From NCBI GenBank assembly GCA_017475235.1, contig JAFVGA010000001.1, forward strand, positions 131,240-195,239: a DNA stretch of 64,000 bases. The letters are read 5' to 3'. This document shows positions 8,060 through 17,605 of the stretch, piece by piece. How positions within the stretch are numbered: the stretch's first letter is position 1; every line of letters starts with the position of its first letter. The DNA comes from Eubacterium sp. GTDB lineage: Bacteria > Bacillota > Clostridia > Lachnospirales > Lachnospiraceae. The position numbers and the translations under genes were made by a program. Under the pieces are notes generated by a model. That model saw only the letters and a program-made list of their open reading frames with translations, made no database searches and was not told the origin of the DNA.

Positions 8060-10498
8060 TTACACGCCACCCTTCAAAATATCCGAAAGTTTAAATGCAT
8101 CCGGATATTCTTCTTCTATGGCTTCGATGAAGTTAAGTATTTTTTCTTTTTCGTTTTTGTCCATAGAATTAAATATTACCCCCAGCCTAAATCCTACTCG
8201 TAAACTACTATTCGAGGATTCATTTGGTGTGGAGTTATAGTAGTCTATAGTGCTGTAATACTCCCTGATTAACTCTTCGGATTCTTTATTTGCAAAGTAT
8301 CTTTTTGGTATTATGAGTTTATAGCCCATATACCTCACCGTGTTGTTGTTTGTTGGGAAAGGTGTTCTAGGGAATCTTTCCCCTATCGGCGGGTAAGGTC
8401 TTTCATCTACAGGCATGTTATATTCCTCCTTCGGTGGATTTGTAGTAATATTAGCTGGAACATCTGGAGCTGGGCTCGGTCCTGCATACCCATAAGGAAT
8501 GTAATTGAACCCGTTCGGATGATTACCCGACATAACCTGTCTCACAGTTTCGTGATCGACATATGGATTATACGGATTAACAGCGAAACCTTCTACTCTT
8601 GTATAAACATTCTCGTTCGGAGTTTCAGACTTCACTGGTTCTGGAAGAACATTCTTCATAGCTTCTTCAACAACCTTTGCTGTACTTGGAGTTTCAGGTT
8701 CAGGTACAGGTTCAGGCTGGAGCCATCTAAGTGCTTCCTGTCTCTTAGAGTTTAAGAAGGCATTCAGTCTGGCATTCTGTTCTTCGTGGAGTTCTTCAAG
8801 AGTTTTAAGATCTTCATAAGTAATTCCAAGATCTGGAACTCCTCTGGATCCTACTAGTCCGGATTTTAGCATCTCTAACACCCTCTTTCCTCTTTCCGGA
8901 TCTCTGAACCTATTGATTATTTCTTGTTCGAGTCTAACATTAAGTTCATTCGAAGCAGACTTAACTGATTCTCGTACAAACTCTGACGGTTCCTTCTCCG
9001 GATCTTTCTCGAAGTTTGGATTGATCGAATTGTCGCAACCATTGAATTCTTCGATATCATTTTTAGTGATATGCGGAGAATTTATTGCCTTAACCTTCTG
9101 CTCAAATGTTGTTACTACCGGCTCCTCGACTTCCGGAAGTTCTGGGAGTGGTTCAAACATCGATAACTGAGGTTCGTTTATCTTCGTCTTAGCTATAGGA
9201 GCCGGATTTATGGTCTGTGTGCATTTTAAATGCTCGCATTCCCACTCAAATACGTATGAAGATAATTCGCACAAAACTTCACCACGATCTAATGCAGAGG
9301 AGACATCTGATCTATATGAGATGGACGGTACCTTGCCCTTGTAGTAGGAACTTAAAAAGCCCGATAACTGTGACGGAGATACATTTAATATATTAGCTAT
9401 CTGAGTATTTTTAAGTCCAAATATACTTCTGAGATCCATTATAAGTCCTGAATAGTTAAACAGATACTTCACCGCTGTTGGTGAATTTTCTTTCAGAACT
9501 TTCATGGTGTTTGTCGGGAAAATGTGTTTCTTCGGAAGTTCAGAGATAATTTTTTCTATTTGCATCTCTTCCTCCCAATTCGTAATTAACTTATACGTTT
9601 CATCGTCAACTACGTACTGTGCTCCCTCGTGTTTCCAACCGTAAATTCTCTCCTTTGCTACTGGAACAAGCTTTGCGGCCTTTAATCTAATTCTAGCTAT
9701 GCATTCGTCCCTAGCCTTTTTAGTTTCTATCTTAGCCGCATGCTCCATGAAATAGAGTACCGCATTTGTATTTACTCCTACCAGTTTAGGGACATCTCCA
9801 GCAGTATAATCATTTTCATACAATTTAGTAAGAAGACCTTCATATACCTGTAAAAACTCGGTATGAGTTTTTAACTGGGATTTTAATTTCAGCATATTAT
9901 TAGTCGGAACCAGATTATTTGGATTCAATTCTATAGACTCTGGTTCTACCTCAGGCTGTTCTGTTATTGTTGGAGCCGGAACTGACTGCTGCGGAATCTT
10001 TATATACTTGCTGTAGTCTATCGGCTCCGGCTTTAAGCATGAAACCACTTTAGCATCATAGACTTTTTCAGCTGAATCAAGTATTCTCTTATCAGCAACC
10101 AGCTCATTTACTATATTCTGATACTCAAGCAGGAATCCTTTCTCTGCTATGAGTTCACTAAACCATACGAATATAGCATGAGCGTGTATCTTGTCAAGTT
10201 TAATACTCGCTTTTGGCATCCCCACAAAACTGTTTCTAACTCTACTAAAAGCTTTTCTTTCATTTGAAGTCATTATATTGTCGTGGAGGAATGTAATATT
10301 AGAACTATTAAGCTCGAATATTTCCTTTACTATACTTTCATGAACTTTCTTATCGATAAGAAGTTCTTTGAAGTACGGGTTACCAAACCCGAAATATAAG
10401 CTGATTCCAAGTTTAGCCTTAATAAACGTAGATATACGCGCATCAGTCTTCATAAATAGGGCTAATGCGTATCTTGCTTTGGTTTCTTTTTCTGTCAT
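8060..10498 (-). CDS. Large HTH-containing, partly disordered protein, 812 aa
   Basis: The ATG at 10498 is preferred over the ATG at 10504 because GGGAGG is then 9 bases away. The N-terminal 150 residues are helical. A helix-turn-helix candidate lies around residues 365-395 (LKNTQIANILNVSPSQLSG). Linkers rich in Pro and Glu flank it and a compact C-terminal domain ends the protein. A QLSMF pentapeptide sits in a Pro/Glu-rich linker near 9155-9170, matching the bacterial beta-clamp motif QL(S/D)LF. It could be a DNA-binding replication or transcription factor; no family is recognised. Confidence 0.7.
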   Translation of the reverse strand: MTEKETKARYALALFMKTDARISTFIKAKLGISLYFGFGNPYFKELLIDKKVHESIVKEIFELNSSNITFLHDNIMTSNERKAFSRVRNSFVGMPKASIKLDKIHAHAIFVWFSELIAEKGFLLEYQNIVNELVADKRILDSAEKVYDAKVVSCLKPEPIDYSKYIKIPQQSVPAPTITEQPEVEPESIELNPNNLVPTNNMLKLKSQLKTHTEFLQVYEGLLTKLYENDYTAGDVPKLVGVNTNAVLYFMEHAAKIETKKARDECIARIRLKAAKLVPVAKERIYGWKHEGAQYVVDDETYKLITNWEEEMQIEKIISELPKKHIFPTNTMKVLKENSPTAVKYLFNYSGLIMDLRSIFGLKNTQIANILNVSPSQLSGFLSSYYKGKVPSISYRSDVSSALDRGEVLCELSSYVFEWECEHLKCTQTINPAPIAKTKINEPQLSMFEPLPELPEVEEPVVTTFEQKVKAINSPHITKNDIEEFNGCDNSINPNFEKDPEKEPSEFVRESVKSASNELNVRLEQEIINRFRDPERGKRVLEMLKSGLVGSRGVPDLGITYEDLKTLEELHEEQNARLNAFLNSKRQEALRWLQPEPVPEPETPSTAKVVEEAMKNVLPEPVKSETPNENVYTRVEGFAVNPYNPYVDHETVRQVMSGNHPNGFNYIPYGYAGPSPAPDVPANITTNPPKEEYNMPVDERPYPPIGERFPRTPFPTNNNTVRYMGYKLIIPKRYFANKESEELIREYYSTIDYYNSTPNESSNSSLRVGFRLGVIFNSMDKNEKEKILNFIEAIEEEYPDAFKLSDILKGGV

Positions 10499-10520
10499 TT
10501 CCATTAACCTCCCTAGTTAA

Positions 10521-11084
10521 TCATCCGCATGCATTCTCAGCAAGTAAGATGAATTTTGTCAAAAGTTCATGATATCGCTTGAGCGATTCAATGTTTTGTT
10601 CGTCTGGTTGTATTTTTTCATTATAGAAATATACAACCATAGACGTTGTTTTGATAAGACCGAAATCTTCAAAATTTTCCTTATCAGACTTTGGAGCCAT
10701 TCCCGGAACAAATGGTAAGATTTCTTCTGTCTTTGATAACTTGCCATTAGCATATTCCCCAGTTTCTGGATCCTTGTAGATAAAATTATCATACATGAAT
10801 GTCTTCAAACCAGCAGAGTCCGCTGCCAGCTGTATGCCGTAGTACGGAAGTATGAATTCCATATAGGCGTAATTAAACTTGGTGTCGGCGTTAGCCATTC
10901 CGTAGCCGATTACCTTATAATCCTTTCTAGCTAAATTCTGCATAACTATAGCTAGGTCATGGTCAATTTCAAAAACCGGATCTTTGAGATGACCGTTCTC
11001 AAAGACTGTGTGCTGTGTTTTGTGCTGAATGAGATTCTTTTCTACTGCGAACTCATTACATACTTTACAGTAATATAGTTTCAT
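10521..11084 (-). CDS. C2H2-like zinc-finger protein, 187 aa
   Basis: The N-terminus (YYCKVCNEFAVEKNLIQHKTQH) has the C-x2-C-x12-H-x4-H spacing of a C2H2 finger; the rest is a soluble domain of about 160 residues with no recognised fold. ATG at 11084 follows AGGAGG. It is transcribed after the terminator of the 1575-aa RNA polymerase gene and ahead of the HTH protein, so it may be a DNA- or RNA-binding accessory protein. Confidence 0.75.
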   Translation of the reverse strand: MKLYYCKVCNEFAVEKNLIQHKTQHTVFENGHLKDPVFEIDHDLAIVMQNLARKDYKVIGYGMANADTKFNYAYMEFILPYYGIQLAADSAGLKTFMYDNFIYKDPETGEYANGKLSKTEEILPFVPGMAPKSDKENFEDFGLIKTTSMVVYFYNEKIQPDEQNIESLKRYHELLTKFILLAENACG

Positions 11085-11111
11085 TCCGAAACCTCCTTAA
11101 ATAAAAATATT

Positions 11112-11133
11112 GAGGGAGTCTTTTGACTCCCTC
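11112..11133 (-). terminator. Hairpin terminator after the 1575-aa beta gene
   Basis: Perfect 9-bp stem GAGGGAGTC (11112-11120) with GACTCCCTC (11125-11133), 4-base loop, followed on the minus strand by an A/T-rich stretch with a five-T run. The T tract is interrupted, so termination may be partial. Confidence 0.7.
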
Positions 11134-11161
11134 TCGTACATAATAATAATATATTACTATT

Positions 11162-14100
11162 TTACTTTTTGGACTCGTCCTCTTCTCTTTGAAGTTTAGT
11201 GATTTCTGGATGCAGGTATTCGTGAATATCGTAACAGTCTTTAGTTGCAACACCCATGATTTCTTTAACTTGTCTATCCAATTCGATAAGACCTTTAGAG
11301 ATCATACCAATATAGATATTAGAAAGAATCATACGTCCATTGTTTGAGTTGATTGAAGTAACGAGATCTATCTTTTCATTAGGTCTATATGTAGAATATG
11401 GTTCTTTACCCTTAGGAATAATACCGGAGCTTACACACTTATTACCAGCATTAACAACCATCTTTTCTCCAGAACCAAAGTCTGAAATATATTCTATATA
11501 GAATTCTATAAGAACACCATCTTCTACATTTTTAAGTTTACCGGTATTCTCAAGTTTGTAGTTAGATCTTACAGTCTTAGCTTTTTCTGGATCATACTTC
11601 TCCATAAGCTTCTTCTTATCGTTAATCTTCTTCTCGTATTCAGAAACAAACTTCTTCAATGTAGGAGACATTTCATTGAGTTCACAAGTACGAAGCACAT
11701 GTATATCAACTATGTCTCCAGTAACCTTAGCTTTCTTAGGAATTCTACCAAGTTCATTGATTTCATCTGTATCGTTTACGAGAGACTTCATAAGAGCATT
11801 AGCATCTTCATCATCGAAAGCATTCTGGAACACTAAGAGGTTCTGGCCTTCTTCTACATGGTCTCCTACTTTCACTACATTGTAGATGCTAGATTGTTTA
11901 TTTAAAACTACATCTACACATACGGTAACTTTACGAGCCATAGCTTTAGCACAATAGTCTGAGTTAATACCGGAGTCTTCATATCCTTCATCGGTAATAA
12001 GCATAGCAACTTTAGCAAGAGTACCACGATTCATTGTAGGATTATCATCATAACCGAAATCTCTGGTGTACATTTTCTTGTTATAAGCTACGATACCGTT
12101 CTCTTTAAAGGTCTGTCCCTCTTTAAGATCGCAGTCAAGTTTAAGTGACAAGAAGAAACCACCATCAGAATTCTTATATGTCTGAGGAGTCAATTCTACC
12201 ACTTCCGTAGAACCATCTTTATACTGAAGAATAATATATTCATCGGTTTTCTTAAGCACTTTACCAGCCTGCTTAGCCTTATAGTTAAATACATCTGGAG
12301 CTAAATAAGGAATAGCATCATCGGCACCAGTAGTTACAAGACAAGGGTCACCTGCTTCTGATAATACAGTATGTTTAGAGTTCTGGATAAAGCCCATTGA
12401 AAGTCTGAATGGGTCATCCTTAGTAGAAATCATAGGCATGATTGCTTCTGATATACATAATGAATTTGTTACATTCATATTATCCTGAGCATCTTTACCG
12501 GTCTTAATGTAACCTCTTGATGAGTCTACATTCATATTGATTGTAGTCTGACGGTTTACACCAACGTTTCCTGCGAAACCTGTGGACATAGCGAGATTAT
12601 TAAGCATTGAATCATCATAAGTTCTCTTATCAAGACCGTATGAACGTTCTGAGTTCATACCTGATAATCCCTTGAATGATACGGTAGCAGCTGTTTCTAC
12701 ATATGATAAATCTGTATTAGTAGAAAGGTCTGATGTAGTATTATCAGAGAGGATAGAATCTATAATAGCCGAACGCTTAATTGTCATAGAAGCTTTACCG
12801 GTCTTCTTTAACTTGATTCTATAATCTGAATAAGACTTAGCTAAGCACTTATAAGTATGAGCCGCTACAAGTTCGTTAGTTCTAAATCTATTGCCAGACA
12901 AGTCTGTATGTCTATTAAACTTAGAGTCCGCTAAAAGGTTATTAGCATAAATAAGCTGTTCGACATAATCAGTAGGGAGATCGTATACAGGGCAAACTCT
13001 TTCGGTGATAGGGTCCACCATAAGGTCATAGAAGTTATCAAGACCGTCTGCTTTAATTCTACCACCAAAGATATCTAAGAAGTCAATCCACATACTTCTA
13101 TTATCTATCTCAGTAATAGAATAGTCTTCTGTATTACATTCCTTAAGACCGTTCATAAGAAGTGAACTGCTATAGTTTATAAGATAAGAAATATATCCAT
13201 CCTTAAATTTGATTCTGTCGAACGCATCCTTATCAAACTTAGTATTCTTATCTTCTATAGTAAATATAACTCCTGCTTTCTTAAGTACTGAAGTTAATCC
13301 TTCACTATAAGCTGCTACTACAATAAGCGGAATCTTTGTATTAAGGATACTTGCCTTAGAATACTTATATCTTACACCAGAATTTGTTGTAGGGTATATC
13401 TCAGCGAAGTCTTTATCATACTTGGAAAGTACATCTCTTATAGCTGCGGCTAATGTGCTAGAGCTATATAATTCAATAACCTTGTCATTCCACTGCGATA
13501 CTGTGCGGTTATTCCAAACAAGGATCTTACCAGTACGTAATGTACCGAATATAATACAATGCCCTTTAAGACTCTTATCGATTTTATCACCATACTTAGA
13601 AATGAGCTCTTCTTGGTTGAATACAATTTCACCGGCAGAGAATTTAATTCTACTATAGTTAGCGCCAAGATCTACATAATCTATAGGAAGATCATATACT
13701 TCAGCAAGTCTTGAGTTATCACCGGCTTCAGCTTTAATTTTAGATGATTCAGGAAGCTTACCTAAAGTCTTCATAATTCTATCGGCAATTACGTTAGACT
13801 TACCAGCTGAACTACCATATGGTGTAATGAATATCTTATTGTAGTTGGAAGTAATCTGACAAGTATCTAAGTCAGTCTTTACTATAGGAATATTCATGAG
13901 CTGACCATTGATGGTTTTATCATTGCCTCTGAGCTTCATGAAACGGGTTCCAGGGATAAACTTAGGAATGTCAAATACAAGATTGAATCTTGTACCGATA
14001 GCATCTTCCATTTTAACTGTCCATGTCTCGATAAGGTCTTCTGAGTTAGAAGTATCTTCTACATCAATAGTAAGAACTGATACAGGATACTTTCTTGTTC

Positions 14101-15889
14101 CGAAGAACTTGATGATATTAGCGATATCAGCATCTACGTTATATGCTTTTTCAAAGTTCATATAACTCATATGCTTCCACTCATCATTGATAGAGTTTAT
14201 TGGGAGTGAAGTTTCAGGAAGAGTTTCTTCCGTCTTTGCTGATTCTGCATCTTTAAGTAAATCCTTTACCGGAACACCCTTAACTTTAGCTTCTTTGAAT
14301 TTATCGTTAAGAGTATTTATACGAGCGGCTCTAGCTGGAGTAATGTCAATGGCATCTGAAGATTGATTGGATAAGTCATTGATGAGGTTAGCCATATCCT
14401 GATCAGATTCATTGCCTGGGTCAGCTAACTTATCTACAGCATTATCTACAGTGTCAGAAGTCTTTGATACTGTTTTGATTGCAGCATCAAGTCTTTCTTC
14501 ATCATCTTCATAAGCACCACGCTCTTCTTTTGCTATAGCCTCGTCTTCTTCCTCTTCATCTTCCGATCTCTTAGGAGAATCCATATCATCTACATCACCA
14601 ACTAATCCTCGCTTGAATTTGATATTGGTGTTGTTCTGGATATTATTGTAGATAGTTGTAGCTATAGCATCTTCTGAGTCCTTAGTAACGTCTTCGTCAT
14701 CTTCTATTACAGAACCAGAAAGAAGTCTATTGATATTAGTCATGAACTTGACTGTATGAGTATTCTCGATAGCAGCCATATCCATTCTGAAATAGCCATT
14801 CTTACCGATAAATAGCACATCATACCCCGCCCATAAATCAGCAAGATGATTTGCTCTATGAGTCTTTAAAAGTCTATAGATACAAGAGATAGGATTGATG
14901 TCTTGCTTGTAATCTATAATATCAACTTCTTTAGTATTAACCCATCCGTCAACAGGAATGAATATGGTCTTCTTATTATAGTTTGAGAGTCTGTGGTCTG
15001 TTGTAAGTCTTGATAAGTAATCTAAGAAAAGATTTACGCCTCTATCAAGTTTAAGAGTATTATTCTGTCTGAACAGACTTACATAGTATTGTGTGTCAAA
15101 GAAGAGGTTTCTCAGCTTATATCTTTCTAATGTGAGATATGTATACTTTATCCAAGGATTGGTAGTTTTCACTTCACCATAGATATCAAGAATCTGTTTA
15201 TTGGTTTTCATACGATCGTTATAAATCATCTTCTTGATTCTTGTATTATACTGAGAATCAGCTTCATTTATAATATCATCCGCAATATATATACATTCAC
15301 GGTTAGAAATCAAACCGAATTCATTAAGAGTAAATTCAGATGGTTTATTTCCGAATATATCGAAGTTTGTAGCTTCCTTGATTTCCTCTACTGGCTTCAT
15401 ATATTTACGGAATCTATTATTGTCGCCTACTTTAATATCCTTGATATGGAACTTGTCTATAGCTTTAAGGATATTATTAGCGAGTTCTTTCTCTTTAGTT
15501 TCATCTACATAGTTAAACTTTTTGATAGCATCTCTTACATGAGCCTCATCATTAAGAGGATACTTTCTTTCTTCCGGTAAACCGAATGTAGAATCCTTTA
15601 GTTTATTTCGATCTTTAGTTTCAAGCTTATCTTCGTTTACTACTTCCCCAGATATAGAAGCAGATTCAGCAGTGATAATTCTATTGACAGCTTTCTCCAC
15701 ATAGTAAGATTCAAACTGTTTTCTATTGATACAATAAGGTATATTCATCATAGCATTTGATGATTCCTTATTCGGCGTTACAAGGAATATGACACTTCCA
15801 TGTTTCGAATCTTTCTTGTTCGAAGGAATAAGAAACTTCATATTCTTAGAATAGACTTTCATATTCTTCGCCTCATGAACACAAATCAT
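11162..15889 (-). CDS. RNA polymerase beta-like subunit, single chain, 1575 aa
   Basis: Matches bacterial RpoB at spaced landmarks. The rifampicin-region equivalent (MSTGFAGNVGVNRQTTI) is near residue 1097. ISTKDDPFRLSMGFIQNSK near 1155 corresponds to EHDDANRALMGSNMQRQ. The hybrid-binding block GEKMVVNAGNKCVSSGIIPKG is near 1475, followed by NSNNGRMILSNIYIG. It ends about 60 residues later and lacks the clamp-proximal C-terminal module; a detached candidate is encoded at 36206-36934. The N-terminal part (over 1000 residues) is highly diverged, with an acidic insertion around residues 435-490. Start at 15889 after GGAGG; P2 promoter at 15913-15928. It is one of two beta subunits here, as in phages with separate virion and non-virion enzymes. 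Confidence 0.85.
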   Translation of the reverse strand: MICVHEAKNMKVYSKNMKFLIPSNKKDSKHGSVIFLVTPNKESSNAMMNIPYCINRKQFESYYVEKAVNRIITAESASISGEVVNEDKLETKDRNKLKDSTFGLPEERKYPLNDEAHVRDAIKKFNYVDETKEKELANNILKAIDKFHIKDIKVGDNNRFRKYMKPVEEIKEATNFDIFGNKPSEFTLNEFGLISNRECIYIADDIINEADSQYNTRIKKMIYNDRMKTNKQILDIYGEVKTTNPWIKYTYLTLERYKLRNLFFDTQYYVSLFRQNNTLKLDRGVNLFLDYLSRLTTDHRLSNYNKKTIFIPVDGWVNTKEVDIIDYKQDINPISCIYRLLKTHRANHLADLWAGYDVLFIGKNGYFRMDMAAIENTHTVKFMTNINRLLSGSVIEDDEDVTKDSEDAIATTIYNNIQNNTNIKFKRGLVGDVDDMDSPKRSEDEEEEDEAIAKEERGAYEDDEERLDAAIKTVSKTSDTVDNAVDKLADPGNESDQDMANLINDLSNQSSDAIDITPARAARINTLNDKFKEAKVKGVPVKDLLKDAESAKTEETLPETSLPINSINDEWKHMSYMNFEKAYNVDADIANIIKFFGTRKYPVSVLTIDVEDTSNSEDLIETWTVKMEDAIGTRFNLVFDIPKFIPGTRFMKLRGNDKTINGQLMNIPIVKTDLDTCQITSNYNKIFITPYGSSAGKSNVIADRIMKTLGKLPESSKIKAEAGDNSRLAEVYDLPIDYVDLGANYSRIKFSAGEIVFNQEELISKYGDKIDKSLKGHCIIFGTLRTGKILVWNNRTVSQWNDKVIELYSSSTLAAAIRDVLSKYDKDFAEIYPTTNSGVRYKYSKASILNTKIPLIVVAAYSEGLTSVLKKAGVIFTIEDKNTKFDKDAFDRIKFKDGYISYLINYSSSLLMNGLKECNTEDYSITEIDNRSMWIDFLDIFGGRIKADGLDNFYDLMVDPITERVCPVYDLPTDYVEQLIYANNLLADSKFNRHTDLSGNRFRTNELVAAHTYKCLAKSYSDYRIKLKKTGKASMTIKRSAIIDSILSDNTTSDLSTNTDLSYVETAATVSFKGLSGMNSERSYGLDKRTYDDSMLNNLAMSTGFAGNVGVNRQTTINMNVDSSRGYIKTGKDAQDNMNVTNSLCISEAIMPMISTKDDPFRLSMGFIQNSKHTVLSEAGDPCLVTTGADDAIPYLAPDVFNYKAKQAGKVLKKTDEYIILQYKDGSTEVVELTPQTYKNSDGGFFLSLKLDCDLKEGQTFKENGIVAYNKKMYTRDFGYDDNPTMNRGTLAKVAMLITDEGYEDSGINSDYCAKAMARKVTVCVDVVLNKQSSIYNVVKVGDHVEEGQNLLVFQNAFDDEDANALMKSLVNDTDEINELGRIPKKAKVTGDIVDIHVLRTCELNEMSPTLKKFVSEYEKKINDKKKLMEKYDPEKAKTVRSNYKLENTGKLKNVEDGVLIEFYIEYISDFGSGEKMVVNAGNKCVSSGIIPKGKEPYSTYRPNEKIDLVTSINSNNGRMILSNIYIGMISKGLIELDRQVKEIMGVATKDCYDIHEYLHPEITKLQREEDESKK

Positions 15890-15912
15890 TTACGATAACC
15901 TCCTTTGAGAAT

Positions 15913-15928
15913 ATTAATGAAATGTTTC
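15913..15928 (-). promoter_or_regulatory. P2-family promoter for the 1575-aa beta gene
   Basis: GAAAC-ATTTC-ATTAAT on the minus strand, 20-40 bases ahead of the gene start. It shares the GAAAC, 5 bp, TATAAT-like layout of the other P2 sites. Confidence 0.65.
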
Positions 15929-15939
15929 GCTAGGGTATT

Positions 15940-15971
15940 TTGTTAAACTGGTTTATTATAATTACATATTA
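15940..15971 (+). promoter_or_regulatory. P1-family promoter, copy A
   Basis: TTGTTA (15940-15945), 20 bp, ATATTA from 15966, continuing ATTATTGTGACATAGAT. The continuation is nearly identical at copy B (37118 onward) and similar at copy C. Transcription is expected to start around 15978-15982, at the foot of the leader pseudoknot. Confidence 0.75.
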
Positions 15972-15980
15972 TTATTGTGA

Positions 15981-16028
15981 CATAGATACATAATGGGTAT
16001 AATCTATGTTGTCCAAAGGGACACCCAT
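15981..16028 (+). ncRNA. 5' leader pseudoknot, copy A
   Basis: Stem 1: CATAGAT (15981-15987) with ATCTATG (16002-16008). Hairpin 2: TGTCC (16010-16014) with GGACA (16019-16023). Loop-1 ATGGG (15993-15997) pairs with CCCAT (16024-16028). A further hairpin, ATCCTATG / CATAGGAT (16037-16044 / 16062-16069), lies before the ribosome site. Copies B and C keep the fold with different bases. Confidence 0.75.
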
Positions 16029-16096
16029 ATTCCAAATCCTATGATACTGGCAAGTGGCTGGCATAGGATGTAAGTATAGAAAGGCAGGTCATTATT

Positions 16097-16408
16097 ATGA
16101 CAGCAAGAGCTACTAAATTCGATCTCAGAACAGTAATCAACTCAAACAAGAAGAACGCAAAAATTATTCTTGCAGTTCTCTGCGACCTCTGCAGACACGG
16201 ATACATCCACTATAACTGGGGATGGAGAAACCGCGAAAATGAAAAGTTCGATGAAGATCAGATGACAGAAATTTCAAATCTTCTCTGCAAGAAAGTAGAA
16301 AGATTTGTAAACCTCTTCGGAGAAAGAGAAAGCAATATCGGAAGACTCAGAGTTACATGTAATCTTGATAAGCACGAAATCTGGATAAGCGAAACAATAG
16401 CAGAATAA
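16097..16408 (+). CDS. Small P1-driven protein, 103 aa
   Basis: An isolated rightward gene between leftward operons, with its own P1 promoter, pseudoknot leader and terminator. ATG at 16097 follows AAAGGCAGGT. It is basic at the N-terminus (MTARATKFDLRTVIN), with a CDLCRHGY cysteine/histidine cluster and a Trp-rich stretch (HYNWGWRN). No family recognised. The layout suggests early, high-level expression; a host-takeover role is inference. Confidence 0.8.
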   Translation: MTARATKFDLRTVINSNKKNAKIILAVLCDLCRHGYIHYNWGWRNRENEKFDEDQMTEISNLLCKKVERFVNLFGERESNIGRLRVTCNLDKHEIWISETIAE

Positions 16409-16425
16409 AAACAGAAGCAAACAAG

Positions 16426-16460
16426 TAAGGCGGACATTAATTTGTCCGCCTTATTTTTTA
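16426..16460 (+). terminator. Rho-independent terminator
   Basis: Stem TAAGGCGGACA (16426-16436) with TGTCCGCCTTA (16443-16453), followed by seven T. It lies between the 103-aa gene and the convergent nrdG. Confidence 0.9.
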
Positions 16461-17036
16461 TTCTATACTCACAATCTCTCCATTTTTTAATCGAAGTAAT
16501 CTTTGATTAGAACTACCTCTAAACTTTAAACCTAAATCTTTTTTGTCTTCTTCGAATCTTCCATCTATAAGTACATCTGTATATTTCAATACTTCTAATA
16601 TAAGAGGATGTTGTGTTGCTACTAATTCTTCGTATGTAGCTCCACTATATATCCAAACACCCTTTTCGTAAAATTTAGTCAATTTAGCAAGAGCCAGTGC
16701 AGTAGCACAGTTACGTTCTTGATATCGCTTATATTGATTTTCATTATGAATCATTATAGGCTCTCCGCCTAATAAAGTGATACCATCATTAAGAGTATGT
16801 AATAATGTATTGGTTATATTCATAAGATCTATTTCAGTGAATGGTCTGCCAGCTTCATAATCCCAGTTTACTTTATTGAAACATCCCTTACAATAGAATG
16901 AGCATCCAGGTAACCAGATAGTTGTTCTTATACCTTCACCATTCACAAAGTCTTCATATTTAATATCGGATACTCTAGCATTACATTCCATAAGACTAAG
17001 CAGTGTGTCTTCAAATAAACGATTCTCATGATTCAT
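16458..17036 (-). CDS. nrdG: Anaerobic ribonucleotide reductase activating protein
   Basis: A radical-SAM enzyme that places the glycyl radical on NrdD. The CxxxCxxC iron-sulfur motif is CSFYCKGC (about residues 45-52), preceded by IWLPG. The GGEP element (LLGGEPIMI) follows near residue 90. Length 192 aa is normal for this short family. Start ATG at 17036 with GAGGTG 7 bases upstream, 10 bases after the macro-domain gene. NrdD lies about 1.1 kb upstream, separated by the P1 region, so the pair is transcribed separately. It implies an anaerobic host. Confidence 0.92.
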   Translation of the reverse strand: MNHENRLFEDTLLSLMECNARVSDIKYEDFVNGEGIRTTIWLPGCSFYCKGCFNKVNWDYEAGRPFTEIDLMNITNTLLHTLNDGITLLGGEPIMIHNENQYKRYQERNCATALALAKLTKFYEKGVWIYSGATYEELVATQHPLILEVLKYTDVLIDGRFEEDKKDLGLKFRGSSNQRLLRLKNGEIVSIE

Positions 17037-17046
17037 TTAAATCACC

Positions 17047-17523
17047 TCACGTATTGGATACAAGCAGAAACTCCATATCTAGTTTATCAGAAACGGCTTT
17101 GAGGATTCTTAATACAATATCCCAATCTCCGCCTCCTCTACAACAACCAATCTTATATGGCATTACTACTTTATTTAAATTATAAGCAATCTTCAATTCT
17201 TTGCAAGCATTAGCCAAAGACTCAGTAAAAGCATGATAGTCTGTATATGTATGACCATCATAACCGAAATTCATCTGGCCAAATAAGTTTATTACAGGTG
17301 CCTGTCTATGAGGAGTCTTAACAATCTGATGATCTCCTAATAGTTTTGATGGTTCTGTAGAGTCACAAAGTCTATGGTACTCGTTGTATACTTCAGGGTA
17401 TTTTTCTCTTACAGTCTTAGCTACACCGGAACCCATTCTACCCTGACAATTCACCTGATGAGCTAAGGCATAGTTAGAATACTTTGGAGCGAATACATCA
17501 CTTCCATGAATAGTGTTGATCAT
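17047..17523 (-). CDS. Macro-domain protein (ADP-ribose binding/hydrolysing), 158 aa
   Basis: The macro-domain core is clear: HQVNCQGRMGSGVAKTVREKYP (residues about 22-43) corresponds to the VNxxGxMGxGxAxxxR/K phosphate loop, and a GCCRGGGDWD stretch near residue 130 forms the second ADP-ribose loop. Such proteins bind or hydrolyse ADP-ribose derivatives; in phages they may reverse host ADP-ribosylation or process NAD-derived signals. That role is inferred here. Start at 17523 after GGAGG, with a P2 promoter just upstream (17549-17564). It probably shares its transcript with nrdG. Confidence 0.88.
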   Translation of the reverse strand: MINTIHGSDVFAPKYSNYALAHQVNCQGRMGSGVAKTVREKYPEVYNEYHRLCDSTEPSKLLGDHQIVKTPHRQAPVINLFGQMNFGYDGHTYTDYHAFTESLANACKELKIAYNLNKVVMPYKIGCCRGGGDWDIVLRILKAVSDKLDMEFLLVSNT

Positions 17524-17548
17524 ATTTTATTAATCCTCCTTACGTATT

Positions 17549-17564
17549 ATTATATGTAAGTTTC
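17549..17564 (-). promoter_or_regulatory. P2-family promoter for the macro-nrdG unit
   Basis: GAAAC-TTACA-TATAAT on the minus strand; an exact match to the P2 layout, about 25-40 bases before the start of the macro-domain gene. Confidence 0.7.
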
Positions 17565-17569
17565 AGTAT

Positions 17570-17601
17570 ATGTTAAAGAAGACTATAGTTGTATAATATT
17601 A
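17570..17601 (+). promoter_or_regulatory. P1-family promoter, copy E (drives a non-coding RNA)
   Basis: ATGTTA (17570-17575), 20 bp, ATATTA from 17596. It matches the P1 layout. No coding frame follows before the terminator at 17801-17842. Confidence 0.55.
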
Positions 17602-17605
17602 TAAT

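Noticed and set aside
13422-13668. Open frames on both strands inside the 1575-aa beta gene
   Set aside because: They lack ribosome sites and their products look like back-translations of the RpoB-like chain; the beta frame is uninterrupted.
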